A stretch of 13,068 nt of DNA from CAYMOV01 sp964392085 (lineage in GTDB: Bacteria > Oederibacteriota > Muellerivitia > Muellerivitales > Muellerivitaceae). Where the stretch lies: the NCBI GenBank assembly GCA_964392085.1, contig CAYMOV010000072.1:1-13068 (forward strand), read 5' to 3'. This document shows, one piece after another, positions 1 through 7,946 of this stretch. A model generated the notes under the pieces. The model searched no databases. It was not told the origin of the DNA and saw only the letters and a program-made list of their open reading frames with translations. The translations under genes and the position numbers were made by a program. Position 1 is the first letter of the stretch. Every line of letters starts with the position of its first letter.

Positions 1-1
1 G

Positions 2-115
2 GAAGGGCAGGAACTGCTCGTGAAGTGCATCGGGATCGACCCGGTCACCAAGAAGGTCAAGCTGTCCCGCAAGGACGCGCTCGGCCTGAACATTGAGGAC
101 TACAGGAACAAGTAA
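2..115 (+). CDS. pnp: Polynucleotide phosphorylase, C-terminal end (partial)
   Basis: Only the last 37 codons and the TAA stop lie in the window; the gene enters from the left in frame 2. The visible protein has the ending of an S1 RNA-binding domain: a stretch reading ELLVKCIGID, then KVKLSRKDAL, and a short acidic/basic tail ending in YRNK. The pattern VKCIGID...KVKLSRKDAL is the usual final beta-strand region of the S1 domain at the C terminus of bacterial PNPase, a phosphorolytic 3'-5' exoribonuclease that works in mRNA decay. A different S1-domain protein cannot be excluded because the catalytic RNase PH domains and the KH domain are outside the window. Two hairpins follow directly, so this is the end of its transcription unit. 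Confidence 0.72.
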   Translation, partial: EGQELLVKCIGIDPVTKKVKLSRKDALGLNIEDYRNK

Positions 116-125
116 ACCGTAACAG

Positions 126-162
126 GGCGGACAGGTGGGCGATTTCGCCCACCTGTCCCGCC
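126..162 (+). terminator. Long GC-rich hairpin downstream of pnp
   Basis: An 11-bp arm ACAGGTGGGCG pairs perfectly with CGCCCACCTGT across a 4-nt loop. Beyond a one-base bulge it is extended by GGCGG with CCGCC. It starts 10 nt after the pnp stop. No T-run follows, so it may be an RNA 3'-end stabiliser or an exonuclease barrier rather than a classical terminator. Confidence 0.6.
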
Positions 163-198
163 GCTCTTCGATTCAATTGTTCTGAGCTTCTAGTCTTG

Positions 199-236
199 GC
201 CCTGGGGGGCGTGCCGCTCCCCCGGGGCTTTTTTTT
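199..236 (+). terminator. Rho-independent terminator after pnp
   Basis: A 10-bp stem (199-208 with 219-228, one G-T wobble) and a 10-nt loop are followed at once by eight T residues (229-236). This is a textbook intrinsic terminator on the + strand. Read on the minus strand it has no T-tail, so it would stop pnp transcription but not the convergent glycosyltransferase gene. Confidence 0.88.
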
Positions 237-272
237 GATCAATCGGCCCTGCCTATCAACCGGACCAGTCCG

Positions 273-1943
273 CTACTGGGTGATCCTTAATTCGGGGAAA
301 TCGAGTGGTTTCAAGCGGGGCTCATCTTGGATGAGCCGGCCGTTTTGATCAAACCTGTAATACCACCAAGTGTCCGACAAGTGCCCGCTTGGCGCGGTTC
401 TCCCCAACCAAGAATGAAGGATCGTCTCGATCGCGGGGTTGTAAAACTGCGCGGTCTGCGCAAAGGCGGCGTTCATCACGTATACCCGTTCGGGGTCCGG
501 TTTATCAAAATCTCCCGCTTCCCAAGGCCTTGAATTGAAGCCCAAGTCCCGGAGGGCGGGCGCGGAATGTTGGAGGGCGACTAAATTTGACCAGTGATGT
601 CCCTGCAAGGCGGCTGCGGCCCGGTAGGTTTCCTGGCCGATATCGAGGTTCGAATCCCCCAACAGCCAAATCCTCCTGTCGGGGGGCACCGATTCGTTGA
701 AGTAGCCGATCAAATCGGGGGCGGCCTTGATCACGAAAATAAGTTGGAAAACTAGGCCCGCGGTTAAAACGGCCCACTTCACCCGGCGCCGGCCCGGGCC
801 GGAGACCCATCGACCGGCGGTCTCCGCCGCCAAGAGGATGGCGATGGTTTGGATCGGTAGGAGATAACGAACGCCCATGTTGTGGGCGGGTAACATGAAG
901 GCCAGGAAAACCGGGAAACACCAGGACAGGACCGGCGATATCCCGCTTTTGTCCCGGGCAACGGCCAATAAACCGCCAGCGGTCAGTAAAAGCAGGGTGG
1001 TTGGGTTCTTGAGGAGATATGCCGCCGGGAAATACAGGGGATGATGCCGATCCGAGAGGACGCCCAGGAATAGGAGGGGGTATTTCTCGCGGTACAAATT
1101 ATGGAGGTCCTGAAAGCCGAGGAGCATGAGACGGAGCGGATTGGGGTGGTCCGGTATGGCGAGGGTCCCGGGAAGGTAAACAAGGGCGGTTCCGAGGGCT
1201 AAACCGGCCATCATCCCAGCGAGGTATCTGTATTTTCCGCCGGTGGATAGGTCTTTACGTAAGACGGTGGATGCACCCAACCATGGGATCAGGAACGCCG
1301 TGTGGAATTTTGTGGTGACAGCCGCGGCCACCAGCAGTCCCTGGAAAATTCCGGGGGTAAACCTTGGTTTGGCGGATTTTTGGTGGAAAAGAAGGGCGGC
1401 CAAAAACCAAAAGGCGGAAGGAACGTCCGCCAGCGATTGGGTCGAAAAGGCGCCGAGGGTCGGATCGAGGGCCCAGAGGAACAGGCCGACCCCGAAAACA
1501 GCCAATCCGAAGCCGCTCAGGAAATAAGCGATCAATAAGCCGATGCCCAAACCGAAAAACCAAACGACCCAGCGACACTTTATGACCCAGTCGAAGTAAC
1601 GGTCCGGATTCAATCGGCGGAACTCACCCGCGCGATCTGCAACCGAATATAGTTTCGGGGATGGGAAGACGGGATCGCGGGCTTCCAACCCTAAAGCCAG
1701 TCCCTGGATTGCGGCTAAAAAGGGCGGGTGCCGGGGATTCGACACCACGTCGCCTTTCCAATAATAAAAGGAGTCGGTGACCTGGATCGCGTCGTCGGTG
1801 GTTTCCGATAATTGACGGATGACGGGTATTGTCAAGCTTCCATAGGCTATCAATGCGGATAAGAGTAACAGCCAACGGATGGCTGTCGTTTGATGCAGGT
1901 CCAAAACGAGATTTCCTAGGAAGAGGTGGTCGCTTAGGCTCAT
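273..1943 (-). CDS. GT39/PMT-family membrane glycosyltransferase
   Basis: This is a 556-residue multispanning inner-membrane protein, about the usual length for ArnT/PMT-like GT-C transferases that move a sugar from a polyprenyl-phosphate donor to a lipid, glycan or protein acceptor. The first membrane segment is near residues 22-40. The first outer loop carries Asp57 and an HPP motif (72-74), the expected catalytic region. Later landmarks are ALDPTLGAFSTQSLADVP (158-175), GVRYLLP (357-363), and YFNE followed by SNLDIGQ (431-437), a signature seen in predicted phospholipid-carrier-dependent glycosyltransferases. ATG at 1943 was chosen because hydrophobic segment 1 then follows normally. A GTG at 1997 would add 18 residues and has a slightly better upstream AAAGG. 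A weak TATCAT -10 on the minus strand (1974-1969) would sit downstream of that GTG and favours the ATG. Donor and acceptor are not predictable. It is convergent with pnp and divergent from the cellulase. Confidence 0.85.
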   Translation of the reverse strand: MSLSDHLFLGNLVLDLHQTTAIRWLLLLSALIAYGSLTIPVIRQLSETTDDAIQVTDSFYYWKGDVVSNPRHPPFLAAIQGLALGLEARDPVFPSPKLYSVADRAGEFRRLNPDRYFDWVIKCRWVVWFFGLGIGLLIAYFLSGFGLAVFGVGLFLWALDPTLGAFSTQSLADVPSAFWFLAALLFHQKSAKPRFTPGIFQGLLVAAAVTTKFHTAFLIPWLGASTVLRKDLSTGGKYRYLAGMMAGLALGTALVYLPGTLAIPDHPNPLRLMLLGFQDLHNLYREKYPLLFLGVLSDRHHPLYFPAAYLLKNPTTLLLLTAGGLLAVARDKSGISPVLSWCFPVFLAFMLPAHNMGVRYLLPIQTIAILLAAETAGRWVSGPGRRRVKWAVLTAGLVFQLIFVIKAAPDLIGYFNESVPPDRRIWLLGDSNLDIGQETYRAAAALQGHHWSNLVALQHSAPALRDLGFNSRPWEAGDFDKPDPERVYVMNAAFAQTAQFYNPAIETILHSWLGRTAPSGHLSDTWWYYRFDQNGRLIQDEPRLKPLDFPELRITQ

Positions 1944-2410
1944 GGTGCACTTGAGTTGAAACAAACCTATGATAAGGGTTTGCCGCAAAAGAAGCACTCG
2001 ACCTTTGTAGCCTCGAATCCGAGAATTGGCATATCTTTGTTGAGGGAAATGCTTTTAAAGCAGGTCATAAGCCGGCTAGACGAAATTACCGCCTGGAACC
2101 AGGATCGGATGATGTGGACCGAAAAACCTTACGTGATTCAAAACGTATCCCTGAGGCGCTTCACCCCGGGGCTTTTTTTTGTTGGGCACCTATCACAAAT
2201 TTCACAACGGGTCCTTTGGCAACGGTTCCAACCTTGTGGTTACGGTCTTTATGATGCCCTTTATGACTTCTATAAACGGCGTATTGAGCCGGTCCTGGTA
2301 GACTTTTAACGACGGACCATCCTTTGAACGGTCTTTTGGGGCGTTTTGGCGCCTCCAGTTAAAAACGTTATCAGTCGCGGCTGAAACCGCTGACCTGGGA
2401 CTTATTGATC
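1944..2410. other. Intergenic region between divergent genes
   Basis: About 467 bases lie between the glycosyltransferase start and the cellulase start. A 117-codon forward reading frame (1956-2309) starts with TTG, has no ribosome binding site, contains a terminator hairpin in its middle and resembles no family I know, so I do not call it a gene. The region contains the forward terminator at 2149-2180. Weak promoter candidates for the cellulase lie after it: TATAAA at 2271-2276, and TTGGCG at 2346-2351 with a 17-nt gap to TATCAG at 2369. Neither is convincing alone. Confidence 0.5.
2149..2180 (+). terminator. Orphan Rho-independent terminator
   Basis: The arm CCCTGAGG (2149-2156) pairs with CCCCGGGG (2164-2171), with one T-G wobble and one A-C mismatch. 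The loop is 7 nt and a T8 tail runs 2173-2180. The last 17 nt (CCCCGGGGC plus T8) are identical to the end of the terminator at 199-236. No recognisable forward gene precedes it, so it either insulates the cellulase or ends an unrecognised short RNA. Confidence 0.6.
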
Positions 2411-5400
2411 ATGAAACCGAAATCATCCAATCGAATGCATCCGACGGCGTGGGCCGGTTTATTCGGTTTTGCCCTTTTCCTGGCGGGCGCCTCCCTCCAA
2501 GCGACCCCAGTCTCCATCAACGGCAAGTTGTCGGTCAGCGGCACCCAACTGGTGAATTCCTGCGGCAACCCGATCCAACTGCGCGGGTGGAGCACCCATA
2601 ATTTCTGGACCTACGGTTGGGGCGCCTGCATCACGTCCGGTTCCGTCAGCTACCTGGCGAATGACGTCGGCGCCGACGTGTTCCGCGCGGCCATGTACCT
2701 GAACGAGTCCGGCAACGGCTACATCAACGACATGGCCGGCAACACCAGCCAAATCACCAACATGGTCAATGAGGCCACGAACCAGGGGATGTACGCCATC
2801 ATCGACTGGCACGTCCTCACCCCGGGCGACCCCAACGCCTACGTCACCCAGGCCGTCACCTTCTGGAAGCAGATGGCCACCACCTATAAGAACTCCAAAA
2901 ACGTCCTTTACGAGATCTGCAACGAGCCCAATGGGGTCGATTGGCCCACCATCACGAACTACGCCAACCAAGTGATCCCGGCCATCCGGGCCATCGATCC
3001 GAACACCATCATCATCGTGGGGACGCCCAACTGGTCCCAGCTCGGCGCGGCGGTGGCCAGCGCGCCGCTCACCCAATACTCGAACATCATGTACACCTGC
3101 CACTTTTACGCGGGCTCCCACAACACCTCGATGATCACGCCCTATATCGGGAAGATCCCCATCTTCGTGACCGAATGGGGGGTCAGCAACTCCTCGGGCA
3201 ACGGGGGGGACAACTACGCCAACGCCCAGACCTGGATGGACCTCCTGGCCGCCAACAAGATCAGCTGGTGCAACTGGTCCTACGGCGATAAGTCGGAAAG
3301 CACGGCGGGTTGGAAGAACGGGACCTGCAGCGCCAAGAATTTCATCACCAGCCAGTTGAGCCAGTCCGGGGTGTCGGTGCGCTATTGGATCCAGAACCCC
3401 GCCGACAGCTTCGTCTGCGGTGGCGCCCAGCCAACCAATACCTACACCCCCACGATCACCCCGACCCGGACGGCGACCCCGAGCGTGACGGCGACCTTTA
3501 CCTTCACGAGGACCTTCACGCCGACCTTTACCGGCACGGCCTCCTTTACCTTCACGAGGACCTATACGCCCACCTTCACCAACACGGCATCATCTACCGC
3601 CACTCGGACTAACAGCCCGACCTCCACCCTGACGACGACCTCCACCCCCACCCTCACTTTCACACCCAGCGCGACCGCGACCAATACTTTCACGCGCACC
3701 AGCACCCCTACCTCCACCACCACGGCTTCCTTCACCCCCACCCGGACGAATTCCCCGACCCCGAGTCCAACGGGCACGCCGACAGCGTCCGGGACGGCGA
3801 CTTTCACCCGATCCTTCACGCCCACTTTCACCCAAACCGCGGTTCCGCCGACAGCCACGGCCACGATGACGACGACGGGGACTTTTACATCGACGGCGAC
3901 CGGAACGTTTACCTTGACCCGAACCCCCACCGCGACCGCCTCTTTTACGTCGACCCCAACTGCCACTCCGACTTTCACCCGGTCCTTCACGGCCACTTCA
4001 ACCGCCACCGGCACCGCGTCCTACACCCCGACCAGTTCGCCTACGCCCACGGCTTCGCCGAGTGCTACGCAGACCCTGACGGCCACCCGGACGTTCACGT
4101 TTACCGCAACCTCCACCCCCACTTTCACGAGATCTTTCACGCCCACTTCAACCGCCACCGGTACCTCGTCCTTCACGCCGACCCGGACCTTCACCCCGGT
4201 GCCATCAGCCACGGCGAGTGGGACGCCCACGGCGTCGCCCTCCCCGAGCCAAACGGCGAGCGGGACGGATACCCCCACGCCTTCCACGACCCCCACCAAC
4301 ACCAACACGGCCACTTGGACCCGTACCCCGACCTTCACTCTTACCCCGACCTCAACGTCGACCGCAACTTCCACTCCATGCCTGACTTTTACCCCCACGG
4401 CGAGTGCGACAGCCTCCCGGACTCCGACAAATTCATCAACACCCACTGGGACATTCACCCAAACATCCACCCTGACACCAACGGCCACCCGTACACCGAC
4501 GGTCACTTTGACGCCTGTGCCGTCCGCCACCGTTACGGATACCCCCACGCCTTCCGCGACCCCCACCCACACCAGCTCGGCCACTTGGACCCTTACCCCG
4601 ACCTTCACCCTTACCCCGACCTCAACGTCGACCGCCACATCCACTCCATGCCTGACTTTTACCCCCACGGCGAGTGCGACAGCCTCCCGGACTCCGACAA
4701 ATTCATCAACACCCACTGGGACATTCACCCAAACATCCACCCTGACACCAACGGCCACCCGTACACCGACGGCCACTTTGACGCCGGTACCATCAGCCAC
4801 TTCGACCGAAAGCTTCACACCCTCCAATACCTACACCCCGAGCCCGACAAGCACCCCGTCACCCTCCTCCACTTCCACCCCGACGGCGACATGGACTGGG
4901 ACCCCGTCCTCTACGGTCACCTCCACCCGTACACCCACATCGACCCCATCCAACACCCCTTCTTTCACCAAGACCCCCACGCCTTCCCAAACTTGGACCC
5001 CTTCGGCGACTTCGACCTTGACCCTGACCCCCACGAAGACACCGGTCCCGACGGCCACCTGGACCCCGATCCCATCGTCCACATCCACGCCGACTATGAC
5101 CAGGACGAACAGTCCCACGAGTACCCCCATAGCCCCTTCGATCACCCCGACCCCCCAAAGACCCTGTGGAGTCGTCTTGATCTCCGCTCCCTATCCGAAC
5201 CCGGTGGTGGGGGAAGAGGTGGTTCGGGTGAACCTGTCGTCGACCTGCCCCATCCAGGTGGCCTGGCGGGTGGTGAGCGTGGCGAACCGCAAACTGGCGG
5301 GGGGGAGCCTGCAGGTATCCGGCTTGACCCCTTGGTCCTGGGACTTGAGGGACCAGGCAGGGAAGCGAGCTTCCAACGGCCTCTATTACCTGGTTTTTAT

Positions 5401-5449
5401 GCCTGAGGGACAGCCCCAGCAGATCCAAAAGGTCCTGATCCTTCGTTAA
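2411..5449 (+). CDS. Secreted GH5 (subfamily 2-like) endoglucanase with long TP-rich linker
   Basis: This 1012-residue protein hydrolyses beta-1,4-glucan, most likely cellulose, outside the cell. Residues 1-32 form a Sec signal peptide (basic N-end, hydrophobic core, cleavage near SLQA). The GH5 barrel covers about 33-335 and opens with VSINGKLSVSGTQLVNSCGNPIQLRG, typical of subfamily GH5_2. Conserved residues seen are Arg92, His134 (DWH), Asn171 and Glu172 (NEP, acid/base), His231 and Tyr233 (HFY), and Glu255 (FVTEWG, nucleophile), then a WCNW motif. Residues about 342-917 are almost pure Thr/Pro/Ser/Ala, a probable flexible, possibly glycosylated linker. The last 94 residues (YPNPV, then WDLRDQAGKRASNGLYYLVF, ending in KVLILR) look like a FlgD-like or secretion-sorting beta module, not a carbohydrate-binding module. 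ATG at 2411 gives a clean signal peptide; an in-frame TTG at 2405, closer to the GGGA, would add two residues. It appears monocistronic. Confidence 0.9.
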   Translation: MKPKSSNRMHPTAWAGLFGFALFLAGASLQATPVSINGKLSVSGTQLVNSCGNPIQLRGWSTHNFWTYGWGACITSGSVSYLANDVGADVFRAAMYLNESGNGYINDMAGNTSQITNMVNEATNQGMYAIIDWHVLTPGDPNAYVTQAVTFWKQMATTYKNSKNVLYEICNEPNGVDWPTITNYANQVIPAIRAIDPNTIIIVGTPNWSQLGAAVASAPLTQYSNIMYTCHFYAGSHNTSMITPYIGKIPIFVTEWGVSNSSGNGGDNYANAQTWMDLLAANKISWCNWSYGDKSESTAGWKNGTCSAKNFITSQLSQSGVSVRYWIQNPADSFVCGGAQPTNTYTPTITPTRTATPSVTATFTFTRTFTPTFTGTASFTFTRTYTPTFTNTASSTATRTNSPTSTLTTTSTPTLTFTPSATATNTFTRTSTPTSTTTASFTPTRTNSPTPSPTGTPTASGTATFTRSFTPTFTQTAVPPTATATMTTTGTFTSTATGTFTLTRTPTATASFTSTPTATPTFTRSFTATSTATGTASYTPTSSPTPTASPSATQTLTATRTFTFTATSTPTFTRSFTPTSTATGTSSFTPTRTFTPVPSATASGTPTASPSPSQTASGTDTPTPSTTPTNTNTATWTRTPTFTLTPTSTSTATSTPCLTFTPTASATASRTPTNSSTPTGTFTQTSTLTPTATRTPTVTLTPVPSATVTDTPTPSATPTHTSSATWTLTPTFTLTPTSTSTATSTPCLTFTPTASATASRTPTNSSTPTGTFTQTSTLTPTATRTPTATLTPVPSATSTESFTPSNTYTPSPTSTPSPSSTSTPTATWTGTPSSTVTSTRTPTSTPSNTPSFTKTPTPSQTWTPSATSTLTLTPTKTPVPTATWTPIPSSTSTPTMTRTNSPTSTPIAPSITPTPQRPCGVVLISAPYPNPVVGEEVVRVNLSSTCPIQVAWRVVSVANRKLAGGSLQVSGLTPWSWDLRDQAGKRASNGLYYLVFMPEGQPQQIQKVLILR
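4265..4804 (+). repeat. 270-bp tandem duplication inside the cellulase linker
   Basis: Two head-to-tail copies with a period of exactly 270 bp (90 codons) lie at 4265-4534 and 4535-4804. By eye, 133 consecutive bases are identical (4370-4502 against 4640-4772), and the remainder has scattered substitutions. The period keeps the reading frame. It encodes a TP-rich module that includes one Cys-Leu-Thr-Phe segment per copy. This suggests a recent in-frame duplication lengthening the linker. Confidence 0.9.
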
Positions 5450-5534
5450 TAGGGTTGGTTATCTGGGTTTTTATTATTAATTCCCATAATCACCAGAACG
5501 GCCTTCAGAACTGGTCAAACCTTCCATCTTCAAG

Positions 5535-5551
5535 TGTTAAAATCATTTACA
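5535..5551. promoter_or_regulatory. 17-bp dyad upstream of the activator operon (putative operator)
   Basis: TGTTAAAATCATTTACA is an imperfect inverted repeat of the form TGTnAA-N5-TTnACA. The same layout and length recur just downstream of the activator gene. It overlaps TAAAAT (5538-5543), the best -10 candidate for the operon, with no good -35. Binding here would be expected to repress. The assignment to the activator encoded at 6021-7922 is inference. Confidence 0.45.
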
Positions 5552-5600
5552 TAGGGCCCGGCGGTCACCTGGGGCCCAAACCATCCCAAAGCGGGACACC

Positions 5601-6017
5601 ATGAAGCGAACCATGCTCAAGAAGGAAGATTGGGGTGGTTTGACCATCCTGTCCCTCCTCGCCGTGTTCGCTTTCCCCCCTTACTTCATCCACCTCATGA
5701 CCATGGCGGCCCTCAGCGAGTTCGCCCACCTCTGGACCACCCACCTGGACACCGTGGCCCAGGCGAAGTTCGTGGAGTTCGAGAAGAAGTTCCGCAAGGG
5801 TTACCAAATGGAGAAGGCCGGCGACAAGGCCGGCGCCCTGGCCTGGTACCGGGCCCTCGAGAAGGAATACTCCGCCCTGCCCCAGGCCGAGAAGCTCGCC
5901 ACGCTCCAGATCCGGAAACTCAAGGGCAAGGAAACCGGATCCAAACCCACCGATCCCAAGACCCCCGCCCCCGGCGCAGGCAAGAAGACCAAGCGCCCCC
6001 AGAAACGGAAGGGGTAA
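5601..6017 (+). CDS. Small membrane-anchored TPR-like protein
   Basis: This 138-residue protein is not recognisable as a named family. A hydrophobic segment at about residues 13-34 (LTILSLLAVFAFPPYFIHLMTM) should span the inner membrane or act as an uncleaved anchor. Residues 50-95 are helical and charged, with one TPR-like pair of helices (KFRKGYQMEKAGDKAGALAWYRALEKEY). The C-terminal 35 residues are a Lys/Pro/Gly-rich disordered tail that would suit RNA, DNA or membrane contact. ATG at 5601 has a weak GGGA at 5593-5596. Its stop lies 3 nt before the next start, and the AGGGG at its end can serve as the ribosome binding site of the sigma54 activator, so the two are almost certainly cotranscribed. 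A role as a membrane tether or signal partner for the TPR-containing activator is possible but unproven. Confidence 0.75.
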   Translation: MKRTMLKKEDWGGLTILSLLAVFAFPPYFIHLMTMAALSEFAHLWTTHLDTVAQAKFVEFEKKFRKGYQMEKAGDKAGALAWYRALEKEYSALPQAEKLATLQIRKLKGKETGSKPTDPKTPAPGAGKKTKRPQKRKG

Positions 6018-6020
6018 CCC

Positions 6021-7922
6021 ATGGCCCCGACCCCTTGCCGTGTCTGTGGAAACCCCGAGGTGAATTTGGGATCCCCCTGCCAGGTTTGCGGCATCCCCGC
6101 GGAAGCCTTGGGTCCCGACACCCGGAAGGGAATGGAAGCCTTCGAGATGGGGGAGTACGAGGACGCGCGAAAGGCCTTCCAAAAAGCGCTCGATAAGAAT
6201 CCCCAGAGCCCGCTCGCGATCCGGGACTTGGGCCACGCCTACTTCCACCTGAAGGATACCGGCACCGCCCTGGACCTGTACAAACGGGCCCTGGCGATCC
6301 AGCCCCTCCTCATGGGCGTCCAGTTCAACCTGGGGTTGATCCAATTCCAGCGGGGGCAGGTGAACGACGCGCTCTTCGCCTTCCTCGAGGTGATCCAGCA
6401 CCGTCATCCCTTCACGCCCGGCACCTACTACCTGGGGCTCCTCCACACCCCCCAGAACCTGGAGCAACAGGCGAGGCTGCAATTGGGCCTGCTGTTCAAG
6501 CAGCGGGGCGAGTTGGAACGGGCCCTGGAGCAGTTCCGCGCGGTGTTGAAGGTCGCGCCCAAGGCCCTGCAGGCCCTCGGCAACCTGGGCGACTGCCTGT
6601 TGGCCCTGGAGAAGTGGGACGAAGCCGTCTCGGCCTACCGTAAGGCCCTCACGGTGATCCAGTCGGGCCCCGAGCGGGACAACCTGCAGAACGACCTGGG
6701 CGTGGCCTATTTCCGCAAGGGCGAGATGGAAAAGGCGGTGGAACAGTTCAAGGCGGTCCTGAAGCGCGACCCCGACAACGTGAACGCGGTGTACAACCTG
6801 GGCCAGGTGTATTTCCAGGAGGGCCTCACGGGCCGGGTCCAGCGCGACTATGAGGAATTCGCCAAGACCAAGGACGGCGGCGCGATTTTGTTCGCCCTGT
6901 CGAAGTCCATCGCCGACGTGGCGGGGTCCCACCGCGCGGGCCAGACCGATGAAACACCCCTCATGGGCCACAGCCCCGCCCTGCGCCAGGTGCAGGACCT
7001 CATCCGTCGGGCCGCCGCCAGCGACGCCACGGTGCTGATCCTCGGCGAGAACGGCACGGGCAAGGAACTGGTGGCCCGATCCATCCACCAACTTTCGAAC
7101 CGCCACGACAAGCCCTTCCAGGCGGTGTCCTGTTCCGCCCTCACGGAAACCCTTCTGGAGTCCGAACTCTTCGGCCACGAGAAGGGGTCCTTCACGGGGG
7201 CCACGGGCCGCAAGATCGGGCGGTTCGAGGCGGCCCACCGGGGCACGCTGTTCCTCGATGAGATCGGCGAGATCAGCCCCGCCACCCAGGTGAAGCTCCT
7301 GCGGGTCCTGCAGGAACGGGAATTCGAGCGGGTGGGCGGCACTGAGACCGTGAAGGTGGATGTCCGAATCCTGGCGGCCACGAACCGGGACCTGCGGAAG
7401 GAGGTGGCCGAGGGCCGGTTCCGTGAGGACCTGTTCTACCGTCTCAACGTGATCCTCATCGAAATTCCCCCCTTGCGGGAGCGGGACGGCGACCTGCCGG
7501 TGCTGGTACAGCATTTCCTCGCCAAGATGAAACTCAAGCGCCCAACCCGGTTCGAGGGGGCCACCCCGGAGGCCCTGAGACGGTTGGAGCGGTACCGCTG
7601 GCCGGGCAATGTGCGTGAGTTGGAAAACCTGATTGAACGGGTGGTGACCCTTCACGACGACGTATTGATCCGTCCCGAACACCTTCCCCAGGAAATGGGG
7701 ACCGACCAGGCGGGAAGGCCGGTCCAGGCCGCGTTGGGGGCCCGCAAAACACCTCCCCTGCCGACATCCGGGCGGTTGGACGACATGGAGCGGGAAACGG
7801 TTTGGCGGGCCCTTGAAGATACCCGGTTTAATAAGAAAAAGGCGGCGGAACGTTTGGGGATCAGCCGGCCCACCCTTTACCAAAAGATTAAGAGGTATGG
7901 GCTGGAAAGGCCAAAAGTGTAA
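6021..7922 (+). CDS. Sigma54-dependent transcriptional activator with zinc-ribbon and TPR sensor region
   Basis: This 633-residue bacterial enhancer-binding protein should use ATP hydrolysis to remodel sigma54-RNA polymerase. Order of parts: a short zinc-ribbon-like start with CxxC pairs at Cys6/Cys9 and Cys20/Cys23; about six TPR-like helix pairs from 36 to 280; a sigma54-interaction AAA+ domain at about 313-550; and a Fis-type helix-turn-helix at 590-628. In the AAA+ domain, Walker A is GENGTGKE (342-349), the sigma54-contacting loop is GSFTGA (389-394, a Ser variant of GAFTGA), Walker B is TLFLDEIGE (409-417), and FREDLFYRLNV and YRWPGNVREL follow. There is no receiver, GAF or PAS domain, so input is probably by protein contact through the TPRs. 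It is the second gene of an operon with the small membrane protein. Dyads on both sides suggest autoregulation. The stop codon lies within the first downstream dyad. Confidence 0.93.
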   Translation: MAPTPCRVCGNPEVNLGSPCQVCGIPAEALGPDTRKGMEAFEMGEYEDARKAFQKALDKNPQSPLAIRDLGHAYFHLKDTGTALDLYKRALAIQPLLMGVQFNLGLIQFQRGQVNDALFAFLEVIQHRHPFTPGTYYLGLLHTPQNLEQQARLQLGLLFKQRGELERALEQFRAVLKVAPKALQALGNLGDCLLALEKWDEAVSAYRKALTVIQSGPERDNLQNDLGVAYFRKGEMEKAVEQFKAVLKRDPDNVNAVYNLGQVYFQEGLTGRVQRDYEEFAKTKDGGAILFALSKSIADVAGSHRAGQTDETPLMGHSPALRQVQDLIRRAAASDATVLILGENGTGKELVARSIHQLSNRHDKPFQAVSCSALTETLLESELFGHEKGSFTGATGRKIGRFEAAHRGTLFLDEIGEISPATQVKLLRVLQEREFERVGGTETVKVDVRILAATNRDLRKEVAEGRFREDLFYRLNVILIEIPPLRERDGDLPVLVQHFLAKMKLKRPTRFEGATPEALRRLERYRWPGNVRELENLIERVVTLHDDVLIRPEHLPQEMGTDQAGRPVQAALGARKTPPLPTSGRLDDMERETVWRALEDTRFNKKKAAERLGISRPTLYQKIKRYGLERPKV

Positions 7923-7934
7923 ATATATATTACA
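7918..7934. promoter_or_regulatory. Upstream activator site 1 (17-bp dyad)
   Basis: TGTAAATATATATTACA is a 17-bp inverted repeat (TGTAA with TTACA) overlapping the last codons of the activator gene. Its centre is about 145 bp upstream of the predicted sigma54 start, a usual distance for enhancer-binding proteins. It has the same layout as the dyad upstream of the operon (5535-5551). Confidence 0.5.
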
Positions 7935-7946
7935 TTATTTACATAG

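Noticed and set aside
2027..2042. Second sigma54-like sequence TGGCATATCTTTGTTG
   Set aside because: The -12 GC is absent and the spacing is one base short, so it does not meet the invariant GG-N10-GC rule.
1956..2309. 117-codon forward frame in the divergent gap
   Set aside because: TTG start without a ribosome binding site, contains a terminator, overlaps possible minus-strand start sequence, and shows no recognisable features.
4021..5406. Long open frames in other frames of the cellulase linker (forward 4315-5406 and minus 3562-5145)
   Set aside because: The Thr/Pro codon repeat keeps all frames free of stops. The alternative translations are artefacts of the repeat (DPYPDLH-like and VGVRVKV-like).
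5565..7883. 772-codon open frame on the minus strand across the activator operon
   Set aside because: It is exactly antisense to two well-supported genes, has low-complexity Leu/Gly/Val/His-rich translation, and arises from the strong third-position G/C bias.
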